The position numbers were made by a program, and so were the translations under genes. DNA of 64,000 nucleotides, taken from positions 12,614,041 to 12,678,040 of the forward strand of contig CM026562.1 of the NCBI GenBank assembly GCA_015143295.1, given 5' to 3'. This DNA comes from Tetracentron sinense (Eukaryota > Streptophyta > Magnoliopsida > Trochodendrales > Trochodendraceae). A model generated the notes under the pieces. That model searched no databases. It was not told where the DNA came from and saw only the letters and a list, made by a program, of their open reading frames with translations. Numbering within the stretch: position 1 is the first letter of the stretch; each line of letters opens with the position of its first letter. Of the stretch, positions 23,160 to 36,392 are shown piece by piece.

Positions 23160-25560
23160 TATTTTTTTCTAAATAACCCACATGGTAATTGTTTTCAAAA
23201 GCATTGAGAAATATGATTTTCAATAAATTGTCAGCTTGTTTTCTAAGACATTGAGAAATATGAGTTTTAATGGAATGTCGGCTTCTTGATTTGTTAGCAT
23301 CCCTTCAAACTTGTAATGTAGGACAAAGGGTAAAGAATCTGACACTTTTCCCAGTTTTGCCTTTTTATATGTCATTTCCTCTTAGTGACTCTGGCTTGTA
23401 ATAGGAAAATTATTGATAGCATCCTTATATTTTTCTAAGTAGCCCACATGGTAATTGTTTTCTAAAGCCGTTGAGAATTATGAGTTTTAATGGAATGTCA
23501 GCTTCTTGGATAGTTAGCATCTCTTCCAACTTTTAATGTAAGACAAAGAGTAAGGCCTTTCACACTTTTCCAGCTTTGTCTTTTTTATACCTTCTAAGGT
23601 CATTTCCTCCGACAGACACTGGCTTGCAATAGGGAAATTATTGTTAGCATCCCTATATTTTTCTAAGTACCCCACACGGTACTTGTTTTCTAAGCCATTG
23701 AGAAATATGAGGTTTAATGGAATGTTAACTTCTTGGTTTGCTAACATCCCTTCCAACATGTAATGAAAGACAAAGGGTAAAAGCCTTTAACACTTTTCCC
23801 AACTTTGTCTTTTTTACACCTTCTAAGTTCATTTCCTCCTACGGACTCCAGCTTGTATTAGGGAAAGTATTGTTAGCATCCCTATATTTTTCAAAGTACC
23901 CCATATGTTAATTATTTTCTATGCCATTGAGATATATGTTTAAATGGAATGTCAGCTTCTTGATTTGTTAGCATCCCTTCAAACTTGTAATGTAGGACAA
24001 AGGGTAAAGAACTTAACACTTTTCCCAGTTTCGTCTTTCTATATGTCATTTCCTCCTAGTGACTCTGGCTTGTAATAGGAAAATTATTGATAGCATCCTT
24101 ATATTTTTCTACGTGGCCCACATGGTAATTGTTTTCTAAAGCCAATGAGAATTATGAGTTTTAATGGAATGTCAGCTTCTTGGTTAGTTAGCATCTCATT
24201 CAACTTTTAATGTAAGACAAAGGGTAAGGCCTTTCACACTTTTCCAGCTTTGTCTTTTTTATACCTTATAAGGTCATTTCCTCCGACAGACTCTGGCTTG
24301 CAATAGGGAAATTATTGTTAGCATACCTATATTTTTCTAAGTACCCCACATGGTACTTGTTTTCTAAGCCATTGAGAAATATGAGTTTTAATGGAATGTT
24401 AACTTCTTGGTTTGCTAACATCGCTTCCAACATGTAATGTAGGACAAAGGGTAAAAAGCCTTTAACACTTTTCCCAACTTTGTCTTTTTTACACCTTCTA
24501 AGTTCAATTCCTCCTACGGACTCCAGCTTGTAATAGGGAAAGTATTGTTAGCATCCTTATATTTTTCTATGTACCCCACATGGTAATTATTTTCTATGCC
24601 ATTGAGATATATGGTTTAATGGAATGTCAGCTTCTTGGTTTGTTAGCATCACTTCCAACTTGTAATGTAGGACAAAGGGTAATCCAATAACACTTTTCCC
24701 AGCTAAGTACTTTTTCTACCTTCTAAAGTAATTTCCTACTACAGAATCTGGCTTGTAATTGGGAAATTATTGTTAGCGTCCCTATATTTTTCCAAGTACC
24801 CCACATGGTAATTGTTTTCTAAGCCATTGAGAAGTATGAGTTTTATTGGAATGTTAGCTTCTTTTTTTGTTTGTATCCCTTCCAACTAGTAATGTAGGAG
24901 AAAGGGTAGAGCCTTTGACACTTTCTCAGCTTTGTCTTTTTTATGACTTCTAAGGTCATTTCCTCCTACAGAATCTGGTCTATAATAGAGAAATTATTGT
25001 TAGCATCCCTACATTTTTCCAAGTACCCCCACATGATAATTGTTTTATACGCCATTGAGAAATATAAGTTTTACTCGAATGCCATTTTCTCGGTTTGTTA
25101 GCATCCCTTCCAACTTGTAATGTAGTACAAATGGTAAGGCCTTCAACACTTTTCTCAGTTTTGTTTCTTATACCTTCTATTGGGGAAATTATTCTTAGCA
25201 TCCCTGTATTTTTCTAAGTGCCCCACATGGCAATTATTTTCTACGTGATTGAGATATATGAGTTTTAATGGAATGTCAGCTTCTTGATTTGTAAGCATCC
25301 CTTCCAACATGTAATGGAGGACAAAGGGTAAAGTCTTTATCACTTTCCAAACTATCTTTTTTATACCTTCTAAGGTTATTTCCTCCAATAGACCCTGGAT
25401 TGTAATAGGAAAATTATTCTTAGCATCCCTATAATTTTCTAAGTACCCCACATGGTAATTGTTTTCTAAGCAATTGAGAAATATGAGTTTGAATGGAATG
25501 TCCGCTTCTTGGTTTGTTAGCATTCCTTCTAACTTGTTATATCCCCTTCAACTAATTAAA
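23160..25560. repeat. Tandem array of a 228-bp unit, about 11 copies
   Basis: The landmark CCCACATGGTAATTG or a close variant recurs at 23177, 23443, 23671, 23900, 24117, 24345, 24575, 24800, 25028, 25222 and 25447. Most spacings are 225-230 bp, with one longer (266) and two shorter (217, 194). Each unit also contains GGAATGTCAGCTTCTTGG and GACAAAGGGTAA. The minus strand of many units is open for the whole unit (76 codons), with recurring peptides such as EKYRDANNNFPI and NQEADIPLKLIFLNG. Indels break the frame between units, so I do not call it a gene. Confidence 0.92.
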
Positions 25561-25574
25561 AAAAAAAAAATCAA

Positions 25575-26040
25575 CTAGCTCCTGATAATCACCTTCTTGT
25601 TCCTCTGTGTATTATTCCTCAATCCAAGGTCCCGGAGCATAAATATCGAATCATCCCAAACCTGCCGAGAGTAACAACTCGGCTGAGTACTTAAAATACT
25701 TAGTGTATACAAAGTCTGGCTAACAATGTCATATCATATAATCATGATCATGCTTTATCATAAATAAACATATCTTATTGTTCATGTGTGTAAACATGTA
25801 AACATAACATCATTCATTCATGGCATGTTGAGACTCGTGACTTGTGTAGACATGTAAGACTTGTACGTATTCATGTAAGTACATGTAATCATGTGTATCA
25901 ATACATGTAGAATGATATGACAACACTTGTAACATGAAAATCCCCAATTACATGTAACATGAATAATCCCCCATGGCATGTAACATGATAGTTCCCAATG
26001 GAATGTAATCATGATGGTGCTTGTGTTCGTGAGACATACA
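25575..26040 (-). repeat. Diverged Tekay-type LTR fragment, truncated by copia C
   Basis: The text GGTCCCGGAGCATAAAT, then CCTGCCGAGAG, then CGGCTGAGTACTT follows the same order as the conserved core of the Tekay LTRs (for example 50760-50850), but with many changes. It stops where the copia C LTR begins at 26041. It is probably the oldest layer of this nest. A degenerate ACATGTAACATGA repeat fills 25850-26010. Confidence 0.5.
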
Positions 26041-27206
26041 TGTTGCCCAGTAAATGGACCCTAGAGGAGGGGTGATTAGGGTCAATGGCACAAAAATTTT
26101 ACCTTGGTCTATTTTTGCGGAATTAATGAATTTGAGGCAATGCACTAATCAGATATATATATATATATATGAAAGAAAACCAAAGATTTAAGGAGATACA
26201 AACAGAAAGTTTGTTCACAAGATTCAACAACTTGTCTACGTCCTCGCCTTTCAGCTTCGAGCTTTAAGGGTTCACACGATTTTACTCGCAAAAGCTTCTT
26301 AACCGAGTGAAGTTCAAACCTCAACAATTCCCTTCACAGGCTGGGACACCACCTTTGATGCAAGAGAACACCCTCTCTTGACTTCTTGAATCTTTCTGGC
26401 TTCTCGGAAAAGAATACATAGATTCTTGATTTTCTTCAAAGCAATGAAGTTTGTTGGATTTGAATCCGATTACAGAGCTCCTTAATGAGATAGATAAAAA
26501 TAAAATAACTCTTCTAAAAATCTCTCAAATGATTGAGACTTAAAAGTTCAAATAGGAATATTTAGGAATTTGGGGATTTTCACTGTATGATTGATGAGAA
26601 TTGAATGCTATGATCAATGTAAGCTTAATGGAGAATCAGTAGTAGTTCAGTGTTCATAAATGAACTCAATTTATAGTGCTTAGATGATTATAGCCATTAC
26701 TGTAGCATTTAATGCAGTTTTAGTTGTTAAAAAACTAGCCGTTGTGAGTTTCCCGCAGGCAGACGTCAACGTTTAGCATTGAGACATCGACGTCTACAAC
26801 TCAAAAAAATTTCATTATATACTGTAATTGTCACGACCCAAAACCCACCATAGGAGTTAGAGTGAACTTTGGACGACTAATCATGACTTACATGACTTGC
26901 TAGACAAACCATCCAGCAAAAACCCACAGAGCATATACAAAGACGATATAAACAGCGGAAACATACTTAAACATAGCACAGCAGAAGACTTAACCAAACC
27001 TCTATGTATATACAAGTGATCCAAGTTATACAAAAGACACACAAAAGAAAGTGCGGACATGCCCACCAAAATACATAAATCTAACTCTCAAGCTCACCCA
27101 CAGCTATCCACTCAGAATCTACCACCACCTAATAATAACCCTCACCCTGAGGTTCCTCCACCGGCTCCTCAACGTACTCCTCCTCCACCCATGGGCCAGG
27201 AGCACA

Positions 27207-28721
27207 TGTAGCACCCCGCACCTTTTTCATCCTTAATGAATAGCACCTTCGTAGCTAATTGGCCGTTTTTGTAGTCTAATTAATAAATAAGGGAGAAATC
27301 GGAAATTCTGAAATGTCAGAAATGTTCGTTTTCGAAAGACGGATCCAACGTAAGTTGAATCATCGAAATCCGACGACCGAGTCAAAAGATATGGTCAAAA
27401 CAGTCCAGACATACAGAGCACCGATCGCTCGGTCCAGTCAGAGATCGATCGGTAGCTATCGTACGGTCAGAAATTTTGTATGGGGAAATTTTTCAGAGAG
27501 TGAGTTTTTGACCGGTCGATCGGTCATAAACACCGATCACTCGGTAGGCAACCGATCGATCGGTCATAACCACCGATCGCTCGGTCTTCGTGTTTTTCAG
27601 AATTTTCATTAAGGGTTTTTTCATCTTTTGGGGGTTAAACCCTTTCTCCTTAAGGCTTGCCCGAGCCTTAGGGCATCATTCACTATACTTAGAGAGATTT
27701 GGGAGATAAGAGAGAAGAGAAAAGGGTTTCCTAAACCTAGTTTGCTTTTGGAGAAGAAATCAAAGGGGTGAAGACCCTAGATCGTCCCCAAGCATGTTTT
27801 CTTCAAGATTTCAACTCAAGCTCGGGTGGGGTGCATTCTCAAAGCTAGGGCAGCCCTCACTCACGTTTTTGAAAGGGATTTCTTCCCCAACTCAAGCTTC
27901 TTTCAAGCAAAGGCTTCATCTTTCAAGTTGGAGCTTCAATCAAGGTCCCTACTAAGGATCAAGCCTTGATTCAAGGTTAGTACACCCTACTAACTTCCCC
28001 TAACAATAACCTAGTTTTTCTATGAACTATATGATTTTGCTACTACGTATTTCTCCCTTATGAAATGCATCATATTCACTAAATATAAACAAGGTGAAGA
28101 AAATGGTGTGGATGCATGGATGAGAGGTTGATTGAGGCGATGGGATGCCGAATGTATGGTGTATGAATGTGTGGTGTGAAGAATGGAAAATGGAGGATGG
28201 GCATTTTACCAATAATGAACATACCTTGATTTTTGGATGGAAAGTAGGCACTAAAAAGAAGAAGATGAACCATTAAGGAACCTTGCATGTTATGTGTTTG
28301 ACAAAATGCCTAAACTAGGAATAAATGACATAAATGAAGAAAATGAAAGTAGGCCTTATGCATGTGTTCTTATGAATGATGAACTATTCAAATGCCACGT
28401 AGATTACTCAAATTCCTATATAGTTGTACTGTGGATTGAATTGCTATACACTACTCTTCATGTCATATTGTCATCATGATATTACAAGTGCTACACACAC
28501 CACACATGCATGCATGAAACCGGGTTTTCCAAGATTGTATTTGTATATGATGAATCAAGAACATGACAAGGAGGTTGGTAGCCCAAGGAAGGGTGCTAGC
28601 CTCTGGCTCACAAGAGAAATGGAACTAGAACATGACAAGGAGGTTGGTAGCCCAAGGAAGGGTGCTAGCCTCTGGCTCACAAGAGAAATGGAACAAGGAC
28701 ATGACAAGGAGGTTGGTAGCA
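27207..28721 (+). mobile_element. Solo LTR of a related gypsy family, unusual 3' end
   Basis: The segment starts TGTAGCACCCCGCACC, similar to the start of the solo LTR at 32398, and ends GGTTGGTAGCA. It is flanked by the perfect repeat GCACA at 27202-27206 and 28722-28726, and the host LTR resumes exactly. It has CGATCG-type palindromes at about 27420-27595. It lacks the hairpin and the GTCGCGACA end of the other Tekay-type LTRs and stops inside a third copy of a 69-bp repeat. It is either an LTR family with a different end or a copy that lost its 3' part right up to the last bases. Confidence 0.8.
28562..28720 (+). repeat. 69-bp tandem repeat, 2.3 copies
   Basis: Units begin CATGACAAGGAGGTTGGTAG at 28562, 28631 and 28700. 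The first two are nearly identical. Because 69 is a multiple of 3, an ORF with repeated peptides runs through, but this is a by-product of the period. Confidence 0.95.
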
Positions 28722-29096
28722 GCACAGACATCAAAAGGAGCAGCCGCTCCGCTATCACCTGCCGACATAAGAAGTACGGCTGAGCATGGAATACTCAGCG
28801 GGTACTAAATACTAACCAACAGTCATAGCAAAACCATAGTAGTATAGGAAGCAGGAAGCAGTTCACATATATAAAGCAGGGATAATTAATATCGTAACAA
28901 GGAAATAAAGCAATTTATAATCATGCTTGTATTCGTAAAAGCCGATAAAATCCTTGAAAACATCGTGCATTTGACTTGAATTAAAACACCATTTTTCGTG
29001 CTTGAAAACTTGTCTTGTCTGTCTTGTCTTGTCGTATCATGTCGTGTCATGCATGTCATGCCATGCGTGTCATGCTCATATCATGCTTGCTTGCTC

Positions 29097-29410
29097 AGAA
29101 AATAAACTACTTGTGAGGGAAGGGAGACCCTTCTTCCTAGAATGCTCATGCTTGTTATGCCATGCCATCATACTTGCTCGAAAAGTAAACTACTTGTGAA
29201 GGAAGGGAGACCCTTCTTCCTAAATGTTCATGCTTGCCATGTCATATATCATGCTTGCTCGAAAAGTAAACTACTTGTGAGGGAAGGGAGACCCTTCTTC
29301 CTAAATGTTCATGCTTGCCATGCCATGCATCTTGCTCGGAAAATAAACTACTTGTGAGGGAAGGGAGACCCTTCTTCCTAAATGCACTTGCGAGGGAAGG
29401 GAAACCCTTC
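29097..29410. repeat. About 80-bp tandem repeat in the 3' LTR of gypsy B, 4-5 copies
   Basis: Each unit contains ACTTGTGAGGGAAGGGAGAC, then CCTTCTTCCTAAATG, then CATGCTTGC. The last unit is short. The partner LTR carries 7-8 units at 38870-39420, and the other Tekay-type LTRs in the window have 2-4 reduced units (for example 6605-6750, 51175-51275). Confidence 0.9.
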
Positions 29411-30735
29411 TTTATGCATGGTAGTTTTGTTCTTGCCAAAAGCGAGGTAAAACATATCGTAAGATATGTCCCACCTCTAATTCTCGTTCTTGAAAACCTC
29501 GATAAATTCATGTCATGCATGTCGTGCTCGTGGAAGCGTGTACATACTTGCATTTAAATTTAAATATAATATTTGGAGAGTTAACAATACATAGAACATC
29601 AATCATTTGAGCAATTCAATATTCATGTAATTTAGGGAAAACAAAAAGGCACACTATCTTAGGTCCTAGCAATTTCCGTAAGTAATTAAGCATACATTTC
29701 CTTAATTTACAATTCATTTCTTTTACCTTGGCATTTCATCAAACATGGTGAGTAAATTATTTGTTAAGCCTATCACATGCTTTTCTAGGTAGGTTCATAT
29801 TCACAACATGCTTGTATGTTTATTATCGGTGCAATGCCCTTCCTCATTTCATACATCACATCATCCACATGGCATCCATTCGCCAACATCCATCTCCATT
29901 CACCATTCACACAACCCATCTCATAACACATATATAGATGAAGGAAAAATGAAGGATAATAGGAATAAGGGAAGAAAAATAAAGAACTATAACTAGGAGG
30001 GTAGCAAAAGGTACCGACCTTGACAAATGAGGGAAGGAACTCTCCTCCAAAACGTGCGTGTAGATGCTGCCCTAGCTTGAGGAGAGTGCTCCAGGAGTGC
30101 TTGAACCAGAATCTTGAAGCAATCCAAGCTTGAGGTGATATAGGGTTCACAAACTCTTTGATTTCTTCTCAAAAATCAAACCCTAGGTTTAGAAATCTCC
30201 TTCTCTTCTCTCTTCCTCTCTAATATCTTCTAAGTGTGGTAAATGAGCCCTAAAGGCTCGGGAAAGCCTTAAGAGGAAAGAGTGAAATACCAAAAGATGA
30301 AAACACCCTTACTGAAATTTTTGCAAAACACGGGGAACCGAGCGATCGGTGCTCTTGACCGGGCGATCGGTCAAAAACATGCTCTCTGGAATTTTTCCCC
30401 ATACAAAATTTTTGACCAGTCGATAGATACCGATCGATCGGTTTTGCGCTGAATGGACCGAGTGATCGGTTGCTCTGCAAACTTGATCCTAAGCCCACTT
30501 TCTCACCCATTTCACTACTTAAACTGATCCTAGTTCTCTTTTGACATTTCCTAAACATGACGAGGGTCCCTTTAAAGCTTGTATGGGTGTTGAAATAATT
30601 TATTAACTTAATTATAACATTCTTGACACAATTTTCTCAAAGTTCCAAATTTCCATTTCATGAATTTGAGATTACATAGGCTACATGCCTTGGCACACAT
30701 ACCAAGACATGTACAAAAAGTTCCGGGGTTCTACA

Positions 30736-30771
30736 TCCTCCCCCCTTATAAAAATTTCGTCCTCGAAATTT
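30736..30771 (-). promoter_or_regulatory. Polypurine tract and adjacent hairpin of gypsy B
   Basis: The minus strand reads AAGGGGGGAGGA directly before the TGTAGAACC start of the 3' LTR. Next to it, at 30752-30771, AAATTTCG and CGAAATTT form a perfect 8-bp inverted repeat with a 4-base loop. The same structure stands at the same place in gypsy A. Confidence 0.85.
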
Positions 30772-30835
30772 GGACGATTACATGCATTACCAAACAAAAC
30801 AAATTCACAAGTCATATAGAAACCTATACAAAAAC

Positions 30836-33800
30836 TCATTCAAACAATTCCGGGTACTTCGCTTTGACTTCGGCTTCACGCTCCCATGTAGACTCTTCTC
30901 GAGCATGATGTTGCCACTGCACAAGAACCAACGGAATCATTTTATTGCAAAGGACTTGATCTCTCCGATCCAATATGTGAACCGGCCTCTCAACTAGAGT
31001 GAGATCCTCTCGAATTTCCAACAGTTCCAAGTCTATGACATGCGAACGATCCGCAATGTACTTCCGAAGCATAGACACATGGAAAACGTTGTGAACCGCG
31101 GCCATGTGAGGTGGAAGAGTTACCCTGTAAGCAACCTCACCAACTCACGTGATGATCTCAAATGGGCCAACATATCGAGGACTAAGCTTGCCTCGCCTGC
31201 CAAAACTTATAATCCCCTTGCTAGGAGATACCTTCACAAAGACTTGATCCCCAACCTGGAATTCCAAGTCCCTGCGGCACGTGTCCACATAGCTCTTTTG
31301 ACGATCTTGAGCGGCTTTCAACCGATCCCGGATGATCTTGACTATACTAGCAGTTTGCTCGATCAACTCCGGACCCAACACCTTCCTCTCTCATACCTCA
31401 TCCTAATAGAGAGGAGACCTGTAGCTTCGCCCATATAAGGCCTCAAATGGTGACATTTGGATGCTCGCCTGATAGCTATTGTTATAGGCAAATTCAACCA
31501 ATGGCAAGTGCTCTTCCCAACTGCCTTTAAAATCCAGCATACACGCTCAAAGCATGTCTTCAATGATTTGGTTCACTCTCTCGGTTTGTCCATCCATTTG
31601 TGGATGAAATGCGGTGCTGAAGTCAAGTCGGGAACCCATGGCATCCTGAAAACTCTTCCAGAACTTGGACGTGAATCTCGGATCCCGATCTGACACAATA
31701 CTAACTGACACTCCATGTAGCCTAACAACTTCCTTGATATATAGTGCGGCCAACTGCCTAGAGTTGAAGGTGATTCGATAAGGCAAGAAATGCGCAGACT
31801 TTGTTAAACGATCCACCACAACCTATATCGCATCTGAGTTCCTTGCCATCTTTGGCAACCCAACAATGAAGTCCATGGAGATGTGCTCTCATTTCCACTC
31901 AGGAATCGGGAGAGACTGCAATAGATCGGCGGGTCTCAAGTGCTCTGCCTTCACCTGTTGGCACACTAAGCACCGTGCTACATACTCCGTAACCTCCCTC
32001 TTCATATTCTGCCACCAATAGTGATTCTTGAGATTCCGGTACATCTTTGTACCCCCAGGATGCACTGTGTACTTCGAACGATGTGCTTCATCCATGATCT
32101 CTCGTTGAAGATCTGCATTGGCCGGAACACGCAGCCTTCCTTTAAACGTAATAGTACCTCGACTAGTGAGAGAAAAGTCTTCACTACCCTTGGCAACTTC
32201 CTTGTCCCGATAAGCCAACAATTCAGCATCCGTGGCTTGGTATTCTTGGATCAAATCTATAATGTATGGCCGAACCGTGACATTTGCCAAAATAGGACCG
32301 TGAACTGTATACTTCACACTAATGTCCAGATTTGCCAAATCCTCCAATAATCTCCATTCTTGCACCAACATGTGTGCTAATAACCCCGGAGGTCTTCTGT
32401 AGAGCCCCGGACTTTTTCATGCGTAATACATGGCACTTTCGTAGCCAATTTACCTTTAATGTAGTACAATCAATAAATAAGGAAGATATTGAAATTTTCA
32501 AAATGTCAGAAATGTTTCTTTTCGAAGTACGAACCCAACGCAAGTTGAATCGTCAAAATCCGACGAACGAGTCAAGAGATATGGCCAAAACAGTTTGGAC
32601 CTGCAGAGCATCGATCACTCGGTCCATGGAGCAATCGATTGGTCCAAAACCGATCGATCGGTAGCTATCGACTGGTGGAAAATTTTGTATGGGGAAATTT
32701 TCCAGAGAGCTGATTTTTGACCTGGAGCTCGGTCAATTCACCGATCGCTCGGTAGGCAACCGATCGATAGGTCATAAACACCGATCGCTCGGTCTTCGTG
32801 TTTTTGCAGAAATTTCATTAAGGGTGTTTTCGTCTTTTGGGCATTTCACTCTTTCCCCTTAAGGTTTGCCCGAGCCTTTAGGGCTCATTTACAATACTTA
32901 GAGACATTTGAGAGTTAAAGAAAGAGGAGAGGGCGATTTCTAACCTAGGATTTCCATTTGGGAAGAAATCAAAAGGGGTGAAGACTTAGATCAACCTCAA
33001 GCCCATTTTCTTCAAGATTCAGGCTCAAGAACTCATGGAGCTCGCGTTCCAAGCTAGGGCAGTGCCTCACGAACGTTTTTGGAGGAGTTCTCTTCCTCAT
33101 TGATCAAGGTCGGTACTTCTTGCTACCCTCCTAGTTATAGTTCATCTTTTCCTCCATGTTTCTTTGTTTTCCTTCACCTATACTTGTGCTATGAGTTGGG
33201 ATGTGTGGATGTTGTGAATGGAGATGAAATGGGCGATTGGATGCCAATGGTTGTGTTGTGATAATTGAAATGGGGAGGGCATTGTATCCATAATGAACAA
33301 ACATGTATGATGGAATTATAACCCACCTAGAAAAGCATGTTGTAGGGTTAACAAATAATGAACATACCATGTTTAATGAAATGCCAAGGGGAATAAAATG
33401 AATAATAAATTAAGAAAATGCATGCTTAAAGTTTATGGAAATTGTTTGGGTTATGATAGTGTGTTTTCGCGCTTTCCCTAAATTTTTTAATTTGTTACTT
33501 GTTTAAATGGTGATGTGCAATGTATTGTGAAATCCCCAAACATGTCATATTTAAATTCAATTGCAAATATGCACACGACCTCCATGAGCACGGCATGCAT
33601 GACATGATTTATCGTATTTTCAAGAACGAAGTTTAGAGGTGGGACATATCCTATGATATGTTTTACCTCGCTTTTCACAAGAAAACAAGAACAAACATTC
33701 CACGAGGGGTCTCCCCTCACTCACAAGTGCATAGCATAAAGAATGGCCTCCCTTCCCTCGCAAGTACATACATATCATGAAGAAGGGTCTCCCTTCCCTC

Positions 33801-36392
33801 TCAAGTGCATTGCATAAAGAAGGGTCTCCCTTCCCTCTCAAGGCATCTCACAAGCGCATCTCACAAGTACATCTTACAAGTGTATCTCACAAGTTACATG
33901 ATCACAAGCAAGCACGTATGACATGCATGACATGACACGATATACAAGAACCAAGCAAGATAGACAAGACGAGTTTTCAAGCACGAAAATGGTACCTTAA
34001 GTCAAGTCAAGTGCACGGTGTTTTCAAGGGTTTTATCGGCTTTTATGAATGCAAGCATGATTATATACTGCTTTACTTCCTTGTTATGATAAGAATTGTT
34101 TCCTGCTTTATATATGTGTAACATTGTTGTAGTACTATGACTGTTGGTTAGCATTTGGTACACGCTGAGTATTCCATGCTCAGCCGTACGTTTATGTCGG
34201 CAGGTGATAATGGAGCGGCTGCTCCTTTTGATATCTGTGCTCCTGGCCCATGGGTGGAGGAGGAGTACGTTGAGGAGCCTGTGGAGGATCCTCCGGTCGA
34301 GGGCTATTATTAGAGGTGGTAGATTCTAAGTGGATAGTTGTGGGTGAGAGAGTTATATCCATGTATTTTGGCGGGCATGTCCGTGCTTTCTTTGTTTTGA
34401 TTTCCTTTTTGTATCCAACTTGGATCATGTATATGTTTATATACATAGAGGTTTTGATTAAGTCTTCCGCTGTGCTATGTTAGTGTATGTTTCCGCCATT
34501 TATGCCCTCTATTGTGTATGCTCTGTGGGTCTTTTGCAGGTTATTTTGGTCAAGCAAGTCATGAAAGTCATGATTGGTTGTCCAAAGTTCACTCTAACTC
34601 CTAGGGTGGGTTTTGGGTCGCGACATCTTGTACTCAAGGCGTCCGCTACAAGGTTTGCTTTGCCCGGGTGGTATTGGGCGGTGCAGTCATAGTCTTTCAA
34701 AAATTCCATCTAACGTCGTTGCCTTAGATTCAGCTCCTTTTGGGAAAAGAGATACTTGAGATTCTTGTGATCCGTGAACACATAGAACTCCACCTCATAA
34801 AGGTAATGGCGCCAAATCTTGAGTGCAAACACCACCGCTGCAAGCTCCAAGTCGTGCGTGGGATAATTCTTTTCATGCTCTTTCAATTGCCTCGATGCAT
34901 AGGCAATGAATTTCTTGTGTTGCATGAGCACACACCCAAGTCCAACATGCGAGGGATCACTATACACCTCATAACCACCATGTCCGAATGGCACTGTAAG
35001 GACGGGGGCCGTGGTAAGCCTCTTTTTCAGTTCCAGGAAACTGATCTCGCACTTATCACTCCATACAAACTTAGCGTTCTTCCTTGTCAGGTAAGTGAGC
35101 GGTGCTGCAAGGCTGGAGAAACCCTCTACAAATCTCCTGTAGTAGCCTGCCAACCCAAGAAAACTGCGTATCTCTGTGACACTCTTGGGCCTTGCCCAAC
35201 TCAGGACTGCCTCTATCTTCTTCGGATCTACCGAAATGCCTTCCGCAGAAATGACGTGGCCTAGGAATGCCACCTCTTCCAACCAAAACTCACACTTGCT
35301 AAGTTTGGCGTATAGCTTGTGCTCTCTCAACATTTCCAAAGCAAAATGAAGGTCTCACATGTGATCTTCCCGTGTTTGGGAATATCTCAAGATGTCATCG
35401 ATAAACACGATCACACATCGATCAAGACATGGCTGGAACACCTGGTTCATCAAATCCATAAAGGCTGCCGGCGCGTTCGTGAGACCAAAAGGCATCACCA
35501 AGAACTCGTAGTGTCCATATCGAGTCCGGAAATCAATTTTGGAAATATCTTCCGCCTTAATCTTCAACTGGTGATAGCCCGATCGAAGATCTTTCTTTGA
35601 GAAAAATCTCGTTCCTTTCAACTGATCGAACAAGTCATCAATCCTAGGCAATGGGTACCTATTCTTTATAGTGACTTTGTTCAATTGCCGATAATCGACG
35701 CACATGCATCGAGCCATCCCTCTTCTTAACAAATAACACCGGGGCACCCCACAGTGAGACACTTGGTCGAATGAAACCAAGGCCTTGCAATTCCTCCAAC
35801 TGTGTCTTCAACTCCTTAAGTTCAGTCGGGGCCATTCTATACGGAGCCCTGAAAATAGGAGCTATGCCTGGCGCAAGCTCGATCACAAACTCAATCTCCC
35901 TGTCTGGAGGCAATCCTGGCAACTCCTCTGGAAACACATCCAGGAATTCACTCACGACCGGAATAGTTGAAGAGTCCTTTGCCTCGGGGTTCGCTAAACT
36001 CAACGCCGCAAAGCGAGCAATACCTCTACTTTTCAACCCTCAAAAGTGAAATGGTTTTCCTTCTACCGGCTTGAAGAGTACCATTTTCTCAAAGCAAGCT
36101 ACATGCCCATGATGCGCTGCTAACCAATCCATTCCCAATATAACATCAAAGTCTTGAAATTTGAGAACGATTAGATCAACCGCCAACTCGTGGCTCCCCA
36201 CTTGAACCACACTATTTCTATACACTTTATCCGCCAATACTGTTTTGCCAAGAGGAGTCGAAATGGCCAACTCTTGTTCTAGCTGACTAGGCTCCACAGA
36301 AAAGCCTTCTGAAAAACTCGGCGAGACAAATGAATGAGTAGACCCGGTATCAATCAACAATCGAGCCAAACACTCATTGACTAGTAAAGTTC
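30836..36392 (-). pseudogene. Gypsy B pol: protease, RT, RNase H, integrase, chromodomain
   Basis: Downstream of the putative intron the frame opens with [20 protein letters not shown], whose protease active site is Asp-Thr-Gly. RT follows ([27 protein letters not shown] with the Asp pair) and then RNase H ([14 protein letters not shown]). The solo LTR at 32398-34625 splits the region between RNase H and integrase. The integrase has [14 protein letters not shown]...CLVCQQVK (zinc-binding His and Cys), SDRDPRFTS and the Glu-containing [10 protein letters not shown]. The end reads VLVQWQHHAREESTWE, a chromodomain-like segment. Damage includes a frameshift near 35700, a CGA-to-TGA stop near 35355, a TGG-to-TGA stop near 31890 and others, so it is inactive. 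Confidence 0.93.
32398..34625 (+). mobile_element. Solo LTR of a Tekay-type family inside gypsy B pol
   Basis: This 2228-bp segment starts TGTAGAGCCCCGGAC and ends GGGTCGCGACA, on the strand opposite to gypsy B. It is flanked by TCTTC (32393-32397) and TCTTG (34626-34630), one mismatch. Comparison with gypsy A at 54750-54765 shows an exact insertion point. CGATCG-type palindromes are at about 32605-32795, and the hairpin GCTGAG...CTCAGC is at 34164-34184. The GAGGGAAGGGAGAC-type repeats at 33770-33845 run in reverse. Confidence 0.93.

Larger units (their letters stand above)
26829..30735 (-). repeat. 3' LTR of gypsy B, carrying a nested insertion
   Basis: It starts TGTCACGACCC and ends GGGGTTCTACA on the plus strand. 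Without the insertion at 27207-28721 and one target copy it is about 2387 bp, against 2669 bp in the 5' LTR. The difference lies mainly in the number of about 80-bp repeats at 29097-29410. The LTR hairpin is at 28779-28799. Palindromes built on CGATCG or CGAGCGATCGG lie at about 30335-30475. Confidence 0.93.

Noticed and set aside
28424-28783. Repeat-containing ORF of 119 codons
   Set aside because: It follows from a 69-bp period (a multiple of 3) and crosses the junction of an LTR insertion.
29242-29553. ORFs with SLPSLTS-type repeats in gypsy B LTRs
   Set aside because: They are translations of the about 80-bp LTR repeat and differ between the two LTRs of the same element.
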